A stretch of 64,000 bases of DNA from Geomonas edaphica (GTDB taxonomy: Bacteria > Desulfobacterota > Desulfuromonadia > Geobacterales > Geobacteraceae), in assembly GCF_004917075.1 (NCBI RefSeq), contig NZ_SSYB01000003.1, positions 1 to 64,000 on the forward strand, in the 5' to 3' direction. Made by a program: the position numbers and the translations under genes. Positions 49,427 through 57,557 of the stretch are shown piece by piece (within the stretch, counting starts at the first letter, position 1; every line of letters begins with the position of its first letter). The notes beneath the pieces are model-generated. The model made no database searches. It was not told where the DNA came from and saw only the letters and a program-made list of their open reading frames with translations.

Positions 49427-51712
49427 TCACCACTTGGCCGCCAGGCCGGCCACGATGGCATGCACCATCCCGTTGTACGTCTGGTAGTTGATGTTCTGGC
49501 TGTTCTTCTCGTCGTAATCCCTGAGCGTGTACTCGAGGGTCGTCGACAGTACGCGCGAGAAGCGGTATTCCCCCCGGGCGGAAAGTGCGCTGATCACTGT
49601 GTCCTGTGCCGTTATCCCGCTGATCCCCGCGGTGCTGCTGCCCGAGTACGCAGCGGAACTGAAGTCGGCCGGCGAGAAGGAGGCCCTCGAGCGTATCTGC
49701 TGGGCCATGAGCGACAGATCGCACTGCTCGCCCAGCGCGTAGGAGACGTTCACCGTGTAGACGTGAGAACTGCTGGAAAATTGGCTGTCGGCCTCGCTTC
49801 CCACGCCGACGGTGGTAAAGAACACCGGCTGCTCCACCTCGCTGTGCAGGTAGGAGTAGTTGAGCCCCACGGTCAGTTTCGGCAGCGGCATCCACCATGC
49901 CCCCACGTTCGCGTTCTCGCTGCTGCCGTTGCGTGAGGTGAGCGGCATTACGCTGTAGTCCAGCGGATCCAGGGTATTCAGCACGAAGTGGACCACCTCG
50001 TCGTTGCGGTCGTGGCGGAAAAGGGCGTGGGTGGAGACTCCCCACCGGCCGCCGGTGTAGGTCAAAAGGAGCTTCCCCTCCTGGCGCTCTTTGAACGAGG
50101 CGCCGTACGCCGGGTTGTCGGTGAAGGCGTAGCTGTATTGGGCGCTGCTGCGCAGCCCCTTAAAGGGGCGGTAGTAGACGGCGAGCGAGCCGGTGTGGGT
50201 CGCGGAGTGGTCCGGCAGGGCCCAGGTGGCAGGCGAAGGGAGATCGCTCACGTTGTCACGGTTCACGAAGTCGCCACGGTATTCCCCCACGAAGGAGAGG
50301 TCGTGCCGCGGCCGGTACCAGACGGTGCCGGTGACGAGGTTGCGGGTGGTCTCAAGGGGAGATTTGACTTGCTGGAGCGGATCGGCGAAGTTCACGCTCA
50401 AAAGCGCGCCGCGGTTGCCGTTGTCGAGCTCCTGGCGACGGTACTTCAAGGCGAAGGTGTACTCGCGGTTCGGCGTATAGGTGACGTCCCCGGCCGCATT
50501 TTGCAGGTACACCTTCATGTGGCGCGCGCCGGTCACGTCGGACAATTCGGAGAGGTTCTCACGCTGGTCCACGCTGTAGGAAGCGGAGCCGACAAGACCG
50601 CCGGACAAGGAGGTGTGCAGCTTCAGGGTGTGGGAGAAGAAACGGCTGTCGGGATTCTCGTTGTGCTGCTGCTCCCCGCCCAGCCGCTCGAGGTTCCCGT
50701 GGATGTCGTTACGCGCGGTGTAGGTGGCGACCGGCGTAGGAAGGCGGTCCTCGAAGTACCGGATCTTGAAGTCGTAGACGAGGTCGACCGGGCCCAGATG
50801 TGCGTCGAGACCTAGGCGCCCCTCCTGGATCTGCTGATCGATGCTGCGCGGGCGGGCGTAGACCGTGTTGGCTTCCCCCTCGAAGGAAGCGTCGGCGAAA
50901 CGCTGCTGGATGGTCCCTTCCTTCGTGTAGCGCCAGTAGCCCAGGTTCAGGTGCAGCGGGAAGTTGTGCAGACGGTAGCGGAAGTCGGCCCGGTCCTGGA
51001 CCACGCTCACCCCGTAGTGCGCCTGCGGGTCCTGCTGCTCGGCGCTGTAGGTGGCGGACCCGGGGGCGTCGGTCCTGGGCCCCTGGAAGCTGGGCGAGAA
51101 GAGGATGTCGCGGTCCAGGTTGTGGTAGAGCGACTCCGTCCTCAGGTGCAGACGGTAGTCACCCCGGTAATCCATCAGCAGATCGCCGTGGTAGTCGTTC
51201 TCGTTCAGGTAGAAGCCTTCCAGCTCGAGGTTCGTGTCCTTTTCCATGTGACGGTAGAAGAGTCCCCCGCTTCTGCTGGATTTAAGGAAGCCGTACTCGA
51301 GGGCGCGCCCACGGTTGTCCTCGCCGAAGACGAAGTTGTAGCCTAGCGAGCCACCCTTTCTTTCCAGTACCTCCACCTGGCGCTCGTCCTCCGGCACGTA
51401 CGCCGGTTCCTCGGCCGCCTGGGAAACCGCTTCGTCCGCCGGCTCGGCTGCCGAGACGCCTGCCCCCTCCGGCGTACTTCCCGTCACATCCCCCCCCGGC
51501 TCCTCCGCCGCAGGGTCCTGCGCTGGCTCGACGGCGTCGGGTGCAGTCACCGACTTCGCAGGCTCCGTCCCTTTCGCCGATACGGCTGCCTTCTCGAGGT
51601 CGCCCGACGGCAACGCGTCCAGTTCCGCCGCGGAGACGCCCCCCGCCGCCACGAGCAGCAAAAGCAGCGGTGATAGTACGGTTGATGCGAGATCAAGCGG
51701 TGTTTTCACCAT
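49427..51712 (-). CDS. MtrB/PioB-family outer-membrane beta-barrel protein
   Basis: The 761-residue protein has a signal peptide (LLLLLVAAGGVSA) and then an Ala/Glu/Pro-rich, low-complexity stretch (about residues 30-110) before the barrel. The family-typical start of the barrel is GYNFVFGEDNRGRALEYGFL, followed by many alternating amphipathic strands (for example LHLRTESLYHNLDRDILFSP, FALKYRRQELDNGNRGA) and a C-terminal aromatic end, AKW. MtrB-type porins hold a periplasmic decaheme cytochrome across the outer membrane and pass electrons outward. Only one Cys is present, so the N-terminal C-x2-C known from MtrB is missing. It directly follows the decaheme gene (15 bases). Confidence 0.87.
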   Translation of the reverse strand: MVKTPLDLASTVLSPLLLLLVAAGGVSAAELDALPSGDLEKAAVSAKGTEPAKSVTAPDAVEPAQDPAAEEPGGDVTGSTPEGAGVSAAEPADEAVSQAAEEPAYVPEDERQVEVLERKGGSLGYNFVFGEDNRGRALEYGFLKSSRSGGLFYRHMEKDTNLELEGFYLNENDYHGDLLMDYRGDYRLHLRTESLYHNLDRDILFSPSFQGPRTDAPGSATYSAEQQDPQAHYGVSVVQDRADFRYRLHNFPLHLNLGYWRYTKEGTIQQRFADASFEGEANTVYARPRSIDQQIQEGRLGLDAHLGPVDLVYDFKIRYFEDRLPTPVATYTARNDIHGNLERLGGEQQHNENPDSRFFSHTLKLHTSLSGGLVGSASYSVDQRENLSELSDVTGARHMKVYLQNAAGDVTYTPNREYTFALKYRRQELDNGNRGALLSVNFADPLQQVKSPLETTRNLVTGTVWYRPRHDLSFVGEYRGDFVNRDNVSDLPSPATWALPDHSATHTGSLAVYYRPFKGLRSSAQYSYAFTDNPAYGASFKERQEGKLLLTYTGGRWGVSTHALFRHDRNDEVVHFVLNTLDPLDYSVMPLTSRNGSSENANVGAWWMPLPKLTVGLNYSYLHSEVEQPVFFTTVGVGSEADSQFSSSSHVYTVNVSYALGEQCDLSLMAQQIRSRASFSPADFSSAAYSGSSTAGISGITAQDTVISALSARGEYRFSRVLSTTLEYTLRDYDEKNSQNINYQTYNGMVHAIVAGLAAKW

Positions 51713-51727
51713 CGGCTCCTTTCGCGC

Positions 51728-52735
51728 TTACTGCCGCAGGGTGCCCCGGCCCGTTACGGCCTGGGATGGGATGTCGCTGCCGTGTATCTGCGAATGGCAG
51801 TCGGTGCAACGGTTCGTGTAAAGCTTTTTGAGCCCGCCGCCGGGGGTATCCGTGGCGAGATGCCCGGAGTGGCACTGCAGACAGAGAAACGGCATCGCGG
51901 CATTTAAGAGGTTGTTGTTCACCGAGCCGTGCGGGGTGTGACAGTTCATACAGTTCTCGGTCACGTCACCATGCTCGAAGGCGAAAGGCCCCTGCTTCTC
52001 CATGTGGCACCTGGTGCAGGTCTCCTTCGGCGTGTTCCCTTTGAGCAGGCGGTCCTGCGTGGAACCGTGCACCTCGTGACAGTCGACGCAGAACATCTTC
52101 TTCTCGCGGATGGGGTGGTGCGAAAAGAGCGAGTTCTCCGCCTGGACCTCGGGATGACAGGTGAAGCACATCTCGGACATCTGCTGCGGGCTCACCTTCT
52201 GCTGGGGTCCCTGGTGCAGTTTATGGCAGTCGAAGCAGCTCACGTCGTGCAGCGCGTGCGCGCTCGCCTTCCAGTGGCTCAGCACGGGGATCGAGGCGGC
52301 GGCGTGGCATTTGAGACAGATGAGGGACTGGGCCTGGGCGGGAAGATGGTTGATGTCGAGGAACTTCGAGGTGTCGCACTTCCTCTTTTCCCGGGTGTTC
52401 TCCTCGCGGTCGTCGCTTAGGTGCGCGATGGCGAGGCTTCCCGGTCCGTGGCAGGACTCACAGTTCACCAGGGGGAGCCCGGTTTCCGGCTTGATCTGTT
52501 CTCCGTGGAGGCTGTGGCTGAAGTCGTCGCTGATCTTGTCGTGGGCGTGGCACTTGGAGACACAGTTACTGGTACCGACGTACTCGGCGTCCAGGCGCCC
52601 GACGATCATCTTCTCGTATTCGCGGGTGGGGAGGATGGGCTTGCTTTGCTTTAGTTCGGCACAGGAAACGGAAAGGAGGGGAACGAGCGCCAAGAGGATC
52701 GCGACTTTCATGCGGCGCAACGGATGAACGTTCAT
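51728..52735 (-). CDS. DmsE/MtrA-like decaheme c-type cytochrome, probable lipoprotein
   Basis: A 335-residue protein with nine C-x2-C-H sites (CESCH, CLKCH, CFDCH, CFTCH, CVDCH, CTRCH, CMNCH, CLQCH, CTDCH) and a tenth site of the form C-x3-C-H near residue 58 (CVSKCH), so ten hemes are likely. The N-terminus ends in a lipobox (LLSVSC), suggesting lipid anchoring, unlike soluble MtrA. It would take electrons in the periplasm and pass them into the adjacent porin. GGGGGG lies five bases before the ATG, directly after the ABC ATPase stop. No outer-surface cytochrome gene is beside it. Confidence 0.93.
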   Translation of the reverse strand: MNVHPLRRMKVAILLALVPLLSVSCAELKQSKPILPTREYEKMIVGRLDAEYVGTSNCVSKCHAHDKISDDFSHSLHGEQIKPETGLPLVNCESCHGPGSLAIAHLSDDREENTREKRKCDTSKFLDINHLPAQAQSLICLKCHAAASIPVLSHWKASAHALHDVSCFDCHKLHQGPQQKVSPQQMSEMCFTCHPEVQAENSLFSHHPIREKKMFCVDCHEVHGSTQDRLLKGNTPKETCTRCHMEKQGPFAFEHGDVTENCMNCHTPHGSVNNNLLNAAMPFLCLQCHSGHLATDTPGGGLKKLYTNRCTDCHSQIHGSDIPSQAVTGRGTLRQ

Positions 52736-53569
52736 CTATTCCCCCCTTATCCCCTTCGTTGTCGTGTAGATGAAACCGCGGACGATCGGGTTTTCGCTAT
52801 TCTTGATCTCGCGCGGCGTGCCGATCTCGACCACGGAGCCGCCGTGCATCATGGCGATCCGGTCCGAGATGTAGAGCGCGAAGTTCAGGTCGTGCGTCAC
52901 GATCACCGTGGTGTTCTTGGTGCTTTCCTTGAGCTTCAGGATCGTGTTTGCGAGCTCGTCCGTGGTGACCGGGTCTAGCTCGGCGGTCGGCTCGTCGTAG
53001 AGGATCAGGTCCGGGTTCATGGCGAGGGACCGGGCGATCGCCACGCGTTTTTTCATCCCGCCGGAAAGCTCCGAGGTGCGCAGCTCCTCCTTGCCGACGA
53101 GCCCCACCATCTCCAGTTTCTGCTTGATGATCTCGCGGATCTGCTGTTCCTTGCAGACACGCTTCTCCCTGAGCCAAAGCCCCACGTTCTCCCCTACGGT
53201 CAGGGAGTTGAAGAGGGCCGAGGACTGGAACACCATGCTGTAGCGGTAGTCTCTGGCGGCCGAGTCGGGCTTCGGGCCGAACAGGGGCAGGTCGTCGATG
53301 TAGATCTCGCCGCTGTCCGGGGTCTCCAGCTTGACGATGTGCTTTAAAAGGACGCTCTTTCCGGTACCGGAAGGTCCTATGATGCAGAAGGTTTCGCCGG
53401 CGCGGATTTCCAGGTTCACGTCCTTTAGCACGTGATTCGGGCCGAACGACTTGTTCAGTTGGTCGATCCTGATCCCGACGCCCCTGGTGTCCTGCAAATC
53501 GACGGGGCGATTGCCGTTTTCAGGGTGAAAGAAGGAGCCGGGCAGGCCGTGTTTTAGCTTCTCGAACAT
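52736..53569 (-). CDS. ABC transporter ATP-binding protein (MlaF-like)
   Basis: From ATG 53569 the 277-residue protein has an N-terminal 30-residue extension and then an ABC ATPase: Walker A IGPSGTGKSVLLKHI, Q-loop MVFQSSALFNSLTVGENV, signature SELSGGMKKRVAIARSLA, Walker B LILYDEPTAELDP and H-loop VIVTHDLN. Best resemblance is to the MlaF/Ttg2A group for lipid transport. The MlaE permease and MlaD partners are not in the window; instead it is the first gene of the operon with the decaheme cytochrome and porin. A longer frame to 53620 has no ribosome site. Confidence 0.88.
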   Translation of the reverse strand: MFEKLKHGLPGSFFHPENGNRPVDLQDTRGVGIRIDQLNKSFGPNHVLKDVNLEIRAGETFCIIGPSGTGKSVLLKHIVKLETPDSGEIYIDDLPLFGPKPDSAARDYRYSMVFQSSALFNSLTVGENVGLWLREKRVCKEQQIREIIKQKLEMVGLVGKEELRTSELSGGMKKRVAIARSLAMNPDLILYDEPTAELDPVTTDELANTILKLKESTKNTTVIVTHDLNFALYISDRIAMMHGGSVVEIGTPREIKNSENPIVRGFIYTTTKGIRGE

Positions 53570-53865
53570 CCGTATCCTTTTGAGAGCGATTCTGCGTGAT
53601 TGAGGCGCCGCGCAGAACACCGGCTTTGCCAGTAAATTCTGTCATCTGCCGTCGCGTAGAAGCGCGCACATACTACCAGAGATGTGACTGTGCTGGCAAG
53701 GGGGAATATTTGAACACACTTAACGTTTACACAAGGTCCGAGCCCCTGTTCCGGCTCGGTGAAGGCGGGGGCAGTGACGTCAGGAAATACGAAGCGGACG
53801 GGCAGGTCGTTGAGCGACATGCATGGCGGCGGGCAGGAGGCGACGCCCCCCGCCAGCCGCGGTTT

Positions 53866-54270
53866 TCAGCGTTTCATCGTCTTTACGTGTTCCTTCAGCA
53901 TGCAGCGGTCCATCACCACGAGGAGCCCCGCCTCGTGGGCGCGCTTGGCGGCCTCCTCATGGACCACCCCTTCCTGCAGCCAGAGCACCTTCGCCCCCTT
54001 GGCAATCGCCTGCTCGACGATCTCGGGGACGAACTCGGAACGGCGGAAGACGTCGACGATCTCCACCGCTTCCGGGATATCTGTGACGCTCGCATAGCTC
54101 TTCTCGCCGAACACCTCGGGGACCGCGGGGTTCACCGGGATGATGCGATAGCCGGCCCGTTTGAGGTAGGCGGCCACCTCGTGACTTGGCTTGCCGCTAT
54201 CGGGGGAAAGCCCGACGACGGCGATGGTGCGGTACTTGGTCAAGATCTCTTTGATGTCAGGAACCTGCAT
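53866..54270 (-). CDS. CoA-binding domain protein (YccU-like)
   Basis: The 134-residue protein (ATG 54270, GGGAGG five bases upstream) is a single Rossmann-type CoA-binding domain: IAVVGLSPDSGKPSHEVAAY (about residues 16-35), YRIIPVNPAVPEVFGEKSY and LWLQEGVVHEEAAKRAHEAG. This family is related to the CoA-binding domain of succinyl-CoA synthetase and has no assigned reaction. It is the last gene of a five-gene minus-strand set that begins with the deacetylase-like gene. Confidence 0.9.
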   Translation of the reverse strand: MQVPDIKEILTKYRTIAVVGLSPDSGKPSHEVAAYLKRAGYRIIPVNPAVPEVFGEKSYASVTDIPEAVEIVDVFRRSEFVPEIVEQAIAKGAKVLWLQEGVVHEEAAKRAHEAGLLVVMDRCMLKEHVKTMKR

Positions 54271-54295
54271 GAGCACCTCCCTTAGAGCTGTATTT

Positions 54296-54391
54296 TTACC
54301 GCTTACGCATCCCGCTCACGGCGACGAAGAAGAAGATCACCCCCATGACGCCGGCGATGAATATCCAGTCTGCCGCGCTGAATCCGAACAT
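54296..54391 (-). CDS. 31-residue single-pass membrane protein
   Basis: A very short gene with AAGGAGG six bases before ATG 54391. The product MFGFSAADWIFIAGVMGVIF continues to FFVAVSGMRKR: one transmembrane helix (about residues 8-25) and a basic C-terminal end. It lies 19 bases after the TPR gene and 25 bases before the CoA-binding gene on the same strand, which supports it being real. Function is unknown. Confidence 0.65.
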   Translation of the reverse strand: MFGFSAADWIFIAGVMGVIFFFVAVSGMRKR

Positions 54392-54410
54392 AATGCCTCC
54401 TTGGCTGTCT

Positions 54411-55352
54411 CTACTGTTCCAACTGTTCCAGCGCGGTCTGCGCCTCGGAGAATTCCGGGTTGATCCTGAGCGCCTGACGCAGGTAGAAGCGCGCATCCGC
54501 TGCGGCCCCCAGGTCCTTGCAGCAAAGCGCCAGGAGGTAGGGGATCTCCGCCATGGGGAACTCCAGCGCGAACCAGGCGTCCGCCATCACGTCGTTCAGG
54601 ATCGCCGTCGCCTCCTGGTACCCCCCCTCTTCCCTGAGCGCCATGGCGCCCGCGATCGCCTCCATGTAATCTACGGCAGGCACACGCGGCACTTCTCCCC
54701 GGTCGATCCGCTCCAGGCGCGCTTTCAGCTCGGCCTTCGCCTTCTCCTCGACCTCCGGAAGCAGTGCGCGCCACAAGGAGGCCGCCTTGTCGTATTTCCC
54801 GAGCAGGAAGGAGACTTCCGCAAGGGTGGTCAGGCAGCGCGGCTGATCCCCGGCCAGCTCGCGGGCACGGTCCAGGTACTTTTCCGCCTTGAAAAGGGCC
54901 GCGGTGGAAAGGTGCAGCGCCGAGAAACGGCACGCCTGATCCAGAAGGGTGACGCCGATCTCCAGCGGGAAGTGGGCGTTTTCCGGCTCGAGGAGCGAGA
55001 AGATGCGCAAAAGCTTCACCCTGCGCTCAAGGTAGGGGACCTCGACGTCCTTCTCACCGAGCATCAGGATGTAGCTCGCGAGCTCGGAGACGTAATGGGG
55101 ATACCCCTTCAGCATCTCAGCGTAGCGCTCGCAGTAGCGGCACCCCGGATCCTGGCGCAGGGCATGGTAGATGCCGCGTCCCACCGCGTCGTATCCGGGC
55201 ACCTGCCCCTCCAGGGCGCGGTAATCCTCGTCCAGAAGCGGGATCGGCTCGGGACCGAGCGAAAACACCACCTTGCCGTCCAGGCCGCTCACCTCGCTCC
55301 CGGAGGGGGGGCGATAGTAGGTAACACCATTGATGGGGGTCATATCCCTTTC
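54411..55352 (-). CDS. TPR-like repeat protein
   Basis: The 313-residue protein starts at ATG 55352 (AAGGAG eight bases upstream). A 60-residue N-terminal part contains ALRQDPGCRYCERYAEML with a C-x2-C. Residues 130-310 are helical repeats of TPR type (ALFKAEKYLDRARELAGDQP, LAEVSFLLGKYDKAASLWRA, AEIPYLLALCCKDLGAAADA, FYLRQALRINPEFSEAQTAL). It is probably a scaffold protein. It is third in the operon led by the deacetylase-like gene. Confidence 0.8.
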   Translation of the reverse strand, partial: ERDMTPINGVTYYRPPSGSEVSGLDGKVVFSLGPEPIPLLDEDYRALEGQVPGYDAVGRGIYHALRQDPGCRYCERYAEMLKGYPHYVSELASYILMLGEKDVEVPYLERRVKLLRIFSLLEPENAHFPLEIGVTLLDQACRFSALHLSTAALFKAEKYLDRARELAGDQPRCLTTLAEVSFLLGKYDKAASLWRALLPEVEEKAKAELKARLERIDRGEVPRVPAVDYMEAIAGAMALREEGGYQEATAILNDVMADAWFALEFPMAEIPYLLALCCKDLGAAADARFYLRQALRINPEFSEAQTALEQLEQ

Positions 55353-55377
55353 CATTAAGCGCACTCCTTTTCCCTTG

Positions 55378-56184
55378 TTACCGCTCCCGATGCGGGAACG
55401 TGTCCACACCGGCATGCACGCCGATGGTCTTGTAGATCCTCACGTCGTCCCACGGCTCGTCCATGATGCCGTCGTGGATCGCCCAGCTGCGCCCGAGGAC
55501 GCTCTTCTCCATGCCGGGGCGCCTGAAGGGGGTGGAGCCGTCCAGCCTCCTAAACAGCACGCCCCCCGGGGCGAACCCGGCGTCGATCTCCTGCATGAGG
55601 CGCTTTCCCACCACGTAGTCGAAACCATATCCCTCGTAGCGGATCGCGTTGTCGTAGGTCAAGGGCTCGGCCACGATGAGCTGCATGCCGAGCCTGGCGA
55701 CCAGGCGCTCAAGAAGGGGCAGGAACTCCCCGAACATCCTCAGGCCGCGCCGGGTCTGATTCGGGAAGAGCCCCGCCTCCATGGCCCGCACCTCCTCGGG
55801 GAGGTTGCGCCCAAGCGTCGCGAACAGGTTGTTGCGCCCCATTTCGTCCAGGTCGACGTCGTAGCGCGGCGCCGCCGGGTCGGCGATGGTGCAGTAGGAA
55901 AGCTCCATCTGGCCGTGATGCGTGTCGCACAGGTCCAGGATGAAGGCGGGATCCCGGTCGCCCGGGCTGCAGCGCGTCACAAGGCGCAGAAAGCGCAGCC
56001 CTTCCGGCGCGATCACCTCGATTTCCCCGCCTCCTTTCGCCACCATGGACAGCAGACGCTCGGGGAGCAGCGACCGGTAGATCGCCTCCTTTTCCGCGGA
56101 GGGCAACCGGTTGATGTCGTTCAGGGAGAAGAGCTGGCTTCCCCCCAGGTCCCTGAGCGGCTCATGTGAGGTGTCGTTTGCCAT
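55378..56184 (-). CDS. uncharacterised protein in deacetylase operon
   Basis: A 268-residue cytoplasmic-looking protein starting MANDTSHEPLRDLGG. It overlaps the deacetylase gene by 23 bases. Recognisable features are limited: a possible alpha/beta core (FLRLVTRCSPGDRDPAFILD, CDTHHGQMELSYCTI) and a segment YEGYGFDYVVGKRLMQEID that faintly recalls an acyltransferase C-terminal block. I could not assign a family. The strict operon position suggests a role tied to the deacetylase-like protein. Confidence 0.7.
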   Translation of the reverse strand: MANDTSHEPLRDLGGSQLFSLNDINRLPSAEKEAIYRSLLPERLLSMVAKGGGEIEVIAPEGLRFLRLVTRCSPGDRDPAFILDLCDTHHGQMELSYCTIADPAAPRYDVDLDEMGRNNLFATLGRNLPEEVRAMEAGLFPNQTRRGLRMFGEFLPLLERLVARLGMQLIVAEPLTYDNAIRYEGYGFDYVVGKRLMQEIDAGFAPGGVLFRRLDGSTPFRRPGMEKSVLGRSWAIHDGIMDEPWDDVRIYKTIGVHAGVDTFPHRER

Positions 56185-57319
56185 AGTCGCCAATGAGGAC
56201 GGGGAAAACGTGTTTGCGCACGTAGGCGATGCTCTTCTCCACCGCGTCGAGCGCACGGTTGCGGTCGTCATCCTGTGCCCAGTGCATCGCGTCCAGGAGC
56301 ATCCGGTGCGGGTAGCCAAGCTGCGCGATGAGCTTCACAAAGGAGGTGGGGAGCCTCGGGGAGACCTCCCGGTCGTTCATCACCCCCCAGGCGATGGTCC
56401 AGGCCCTGGCGACGTTCATCTGGTCGTACCCTCCGCCACCTACCCCGACCCAGGGGATCTCCAGGGCACGCAGCTTTCTCATGATGTAGGAGTAGGCGTG
56501 CGTGGTGACCTCGAGCCTCGTGAGCGGATCGGTCCTGAAGGTATCGGCGCCCAGTTGCGTCACCATGACGTCCGGGTTGAAAGCGGCGATGAGCGGGAAG
56601 GCGACCTCGTCGAAGGCCTTCATGAACAGCGCGTCGTCGGTGTGCGCCAGAAGCGGCAGGTTCACCGAGTACCCTTTTCCCCTCCCTTCGCCGGTCTCGT
56701 TCTCGAAGCCGGTGCCGGGAAAGAAATAGACCCCGCTTTCGTGCAGCGAGATGGTGAGCACCCGGTCGCAATCGTAAAAGGCGTTCTGGACGCCGTCGCC
56801 GTGGTGGGCGTCGAGGTCCAGGTAAACCACCCGTTTACCCCGCTCCCGCAGGTAATTGATGGCGACCACCGCGTCGTTTAAGTACGAAAAACCGGAGGCC
56901 CTTCCCTTCTGGGCGTGGTGATACCCGCCAAGGAGGTTAAAAGCGGCAGCGAAACCTTCCTCGGTCACCAGGCGCGCCGCCTCCAGCGTGCCGGAGACCC
57001 CGAGACAGGCCCAATCGTAGACCCCGGGAAAGATGGGATTCTCAACGTCGCCAAGGCCGTAGCGGAAGTCGGCCCTCGGCTCCTGGGCCTCGCTGAACTC
57101 GCGTAACCGGTCCAGGTACTCGGCGGAGTGCGCCCCAAGGAGCTCCTTTTCGTCTACCGGCCGAGGACGCACCTCGGACATCCCCGGGAGATCCAGAAGC
57201 CCGTACGCCGCCATGAGATCATGTGCCAGACGGTAGCGCTGCACCTTGAAGGGGTGCTGTTCGCCGTAGCAGAACCCGCTTAGGTCTGCGCAGGCGATGA
57301 GAGCGGTTTTGCGGGACAA
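56162..57319 (-). CDS. histone deacetylase-family protein (AcuC-like)
   Basis: From TTG 57319, with GGAGG seven bases upstream, the product has 385 residues. The zinc-dependent deacetylase fold is clear: GGYHHAQKGRASGFSYLNDAV (about residues 130-150) with the tandem His, YLDLDAHHGDGVQNAFY with Asp/His ligands, and VTQLGADTFRTDPL with the second Asp. An active-site Gly/Tyr loop is VGVGGGGYDQMNVARAWTIA. The family includes acetoin-utilisation and acetylpolyamine or acetyl-lysine deacetylases; the substrate here is unknown. It leads an operon of five genes (55.4, 54.4, 54.3 and 53.9 kb genes follow). Confidence 0.9.
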   Translation of the reverse strand: MSRKTALIACADLSGFCYGEQHPFKVQRYRLAHDLMAAYGLLDLPGMSEVRPRPVDEKELLGAHSAEYLDRLREFSEAQEPRADFRYGLGDVENPIFPGVYDWACLGVSGTLEAARLVTEEGFAAAFNLLGGYHHAQKGRASGFSYLNDAVVAINYLRERGKRVVYLDLDAHHGDGVQNAFYDCDRVLTISLHESGVYFFPGTGFENETGEGRGKGYSVNLPLLAHTDDALFMKAFDEVAFPLIAAFNPDVMVTQLGADTFRTDPLTRLEVTTHAYSYIMRKLRALEIPWVGVGGGGYDQMNVARAWTIAWGVMNDREVSPRLPTSFVKLIAQLGYPHRMLLDAMHWAQDDDRNRALDAVEKSIAYVRKHVFPVLIGDYGKRHLT

Positions 57320-57489
57320 CAAGCCACCTCCGGCAGAAATTCTGCACAAATTTACCCGCTGGCCGTTTACAGGTCAACAGTTAATCCTGCCTATCCCTTG
57401 GGCAGCGTCGCCCATTAATTGGGCAGAGTGAGGTATCCCTTTCATTAGACGCGCGAGGCGACCAACGTAATTCCAAGCAGATATGGATT

Positions 57490-57505
57490 TGGCAGAGACC
57501 TTGCT
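57490..57505 (+). promoter_or_regulatory. sigma-54-type -24/-12 promoter for amt
   Basis: TGGCAGAGACCTTGCT has GG-N10-GC spacing and both consensus halves (TGGCA and TTGCT). It is 53 bases upstream of the amt ATG. Confidence 0.78.
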
Positions 57506-57557
57506 ACGACTCGGCGTTCTCCAACGAAGGGGGGCATTTACCAACGGAGGTAACGGA

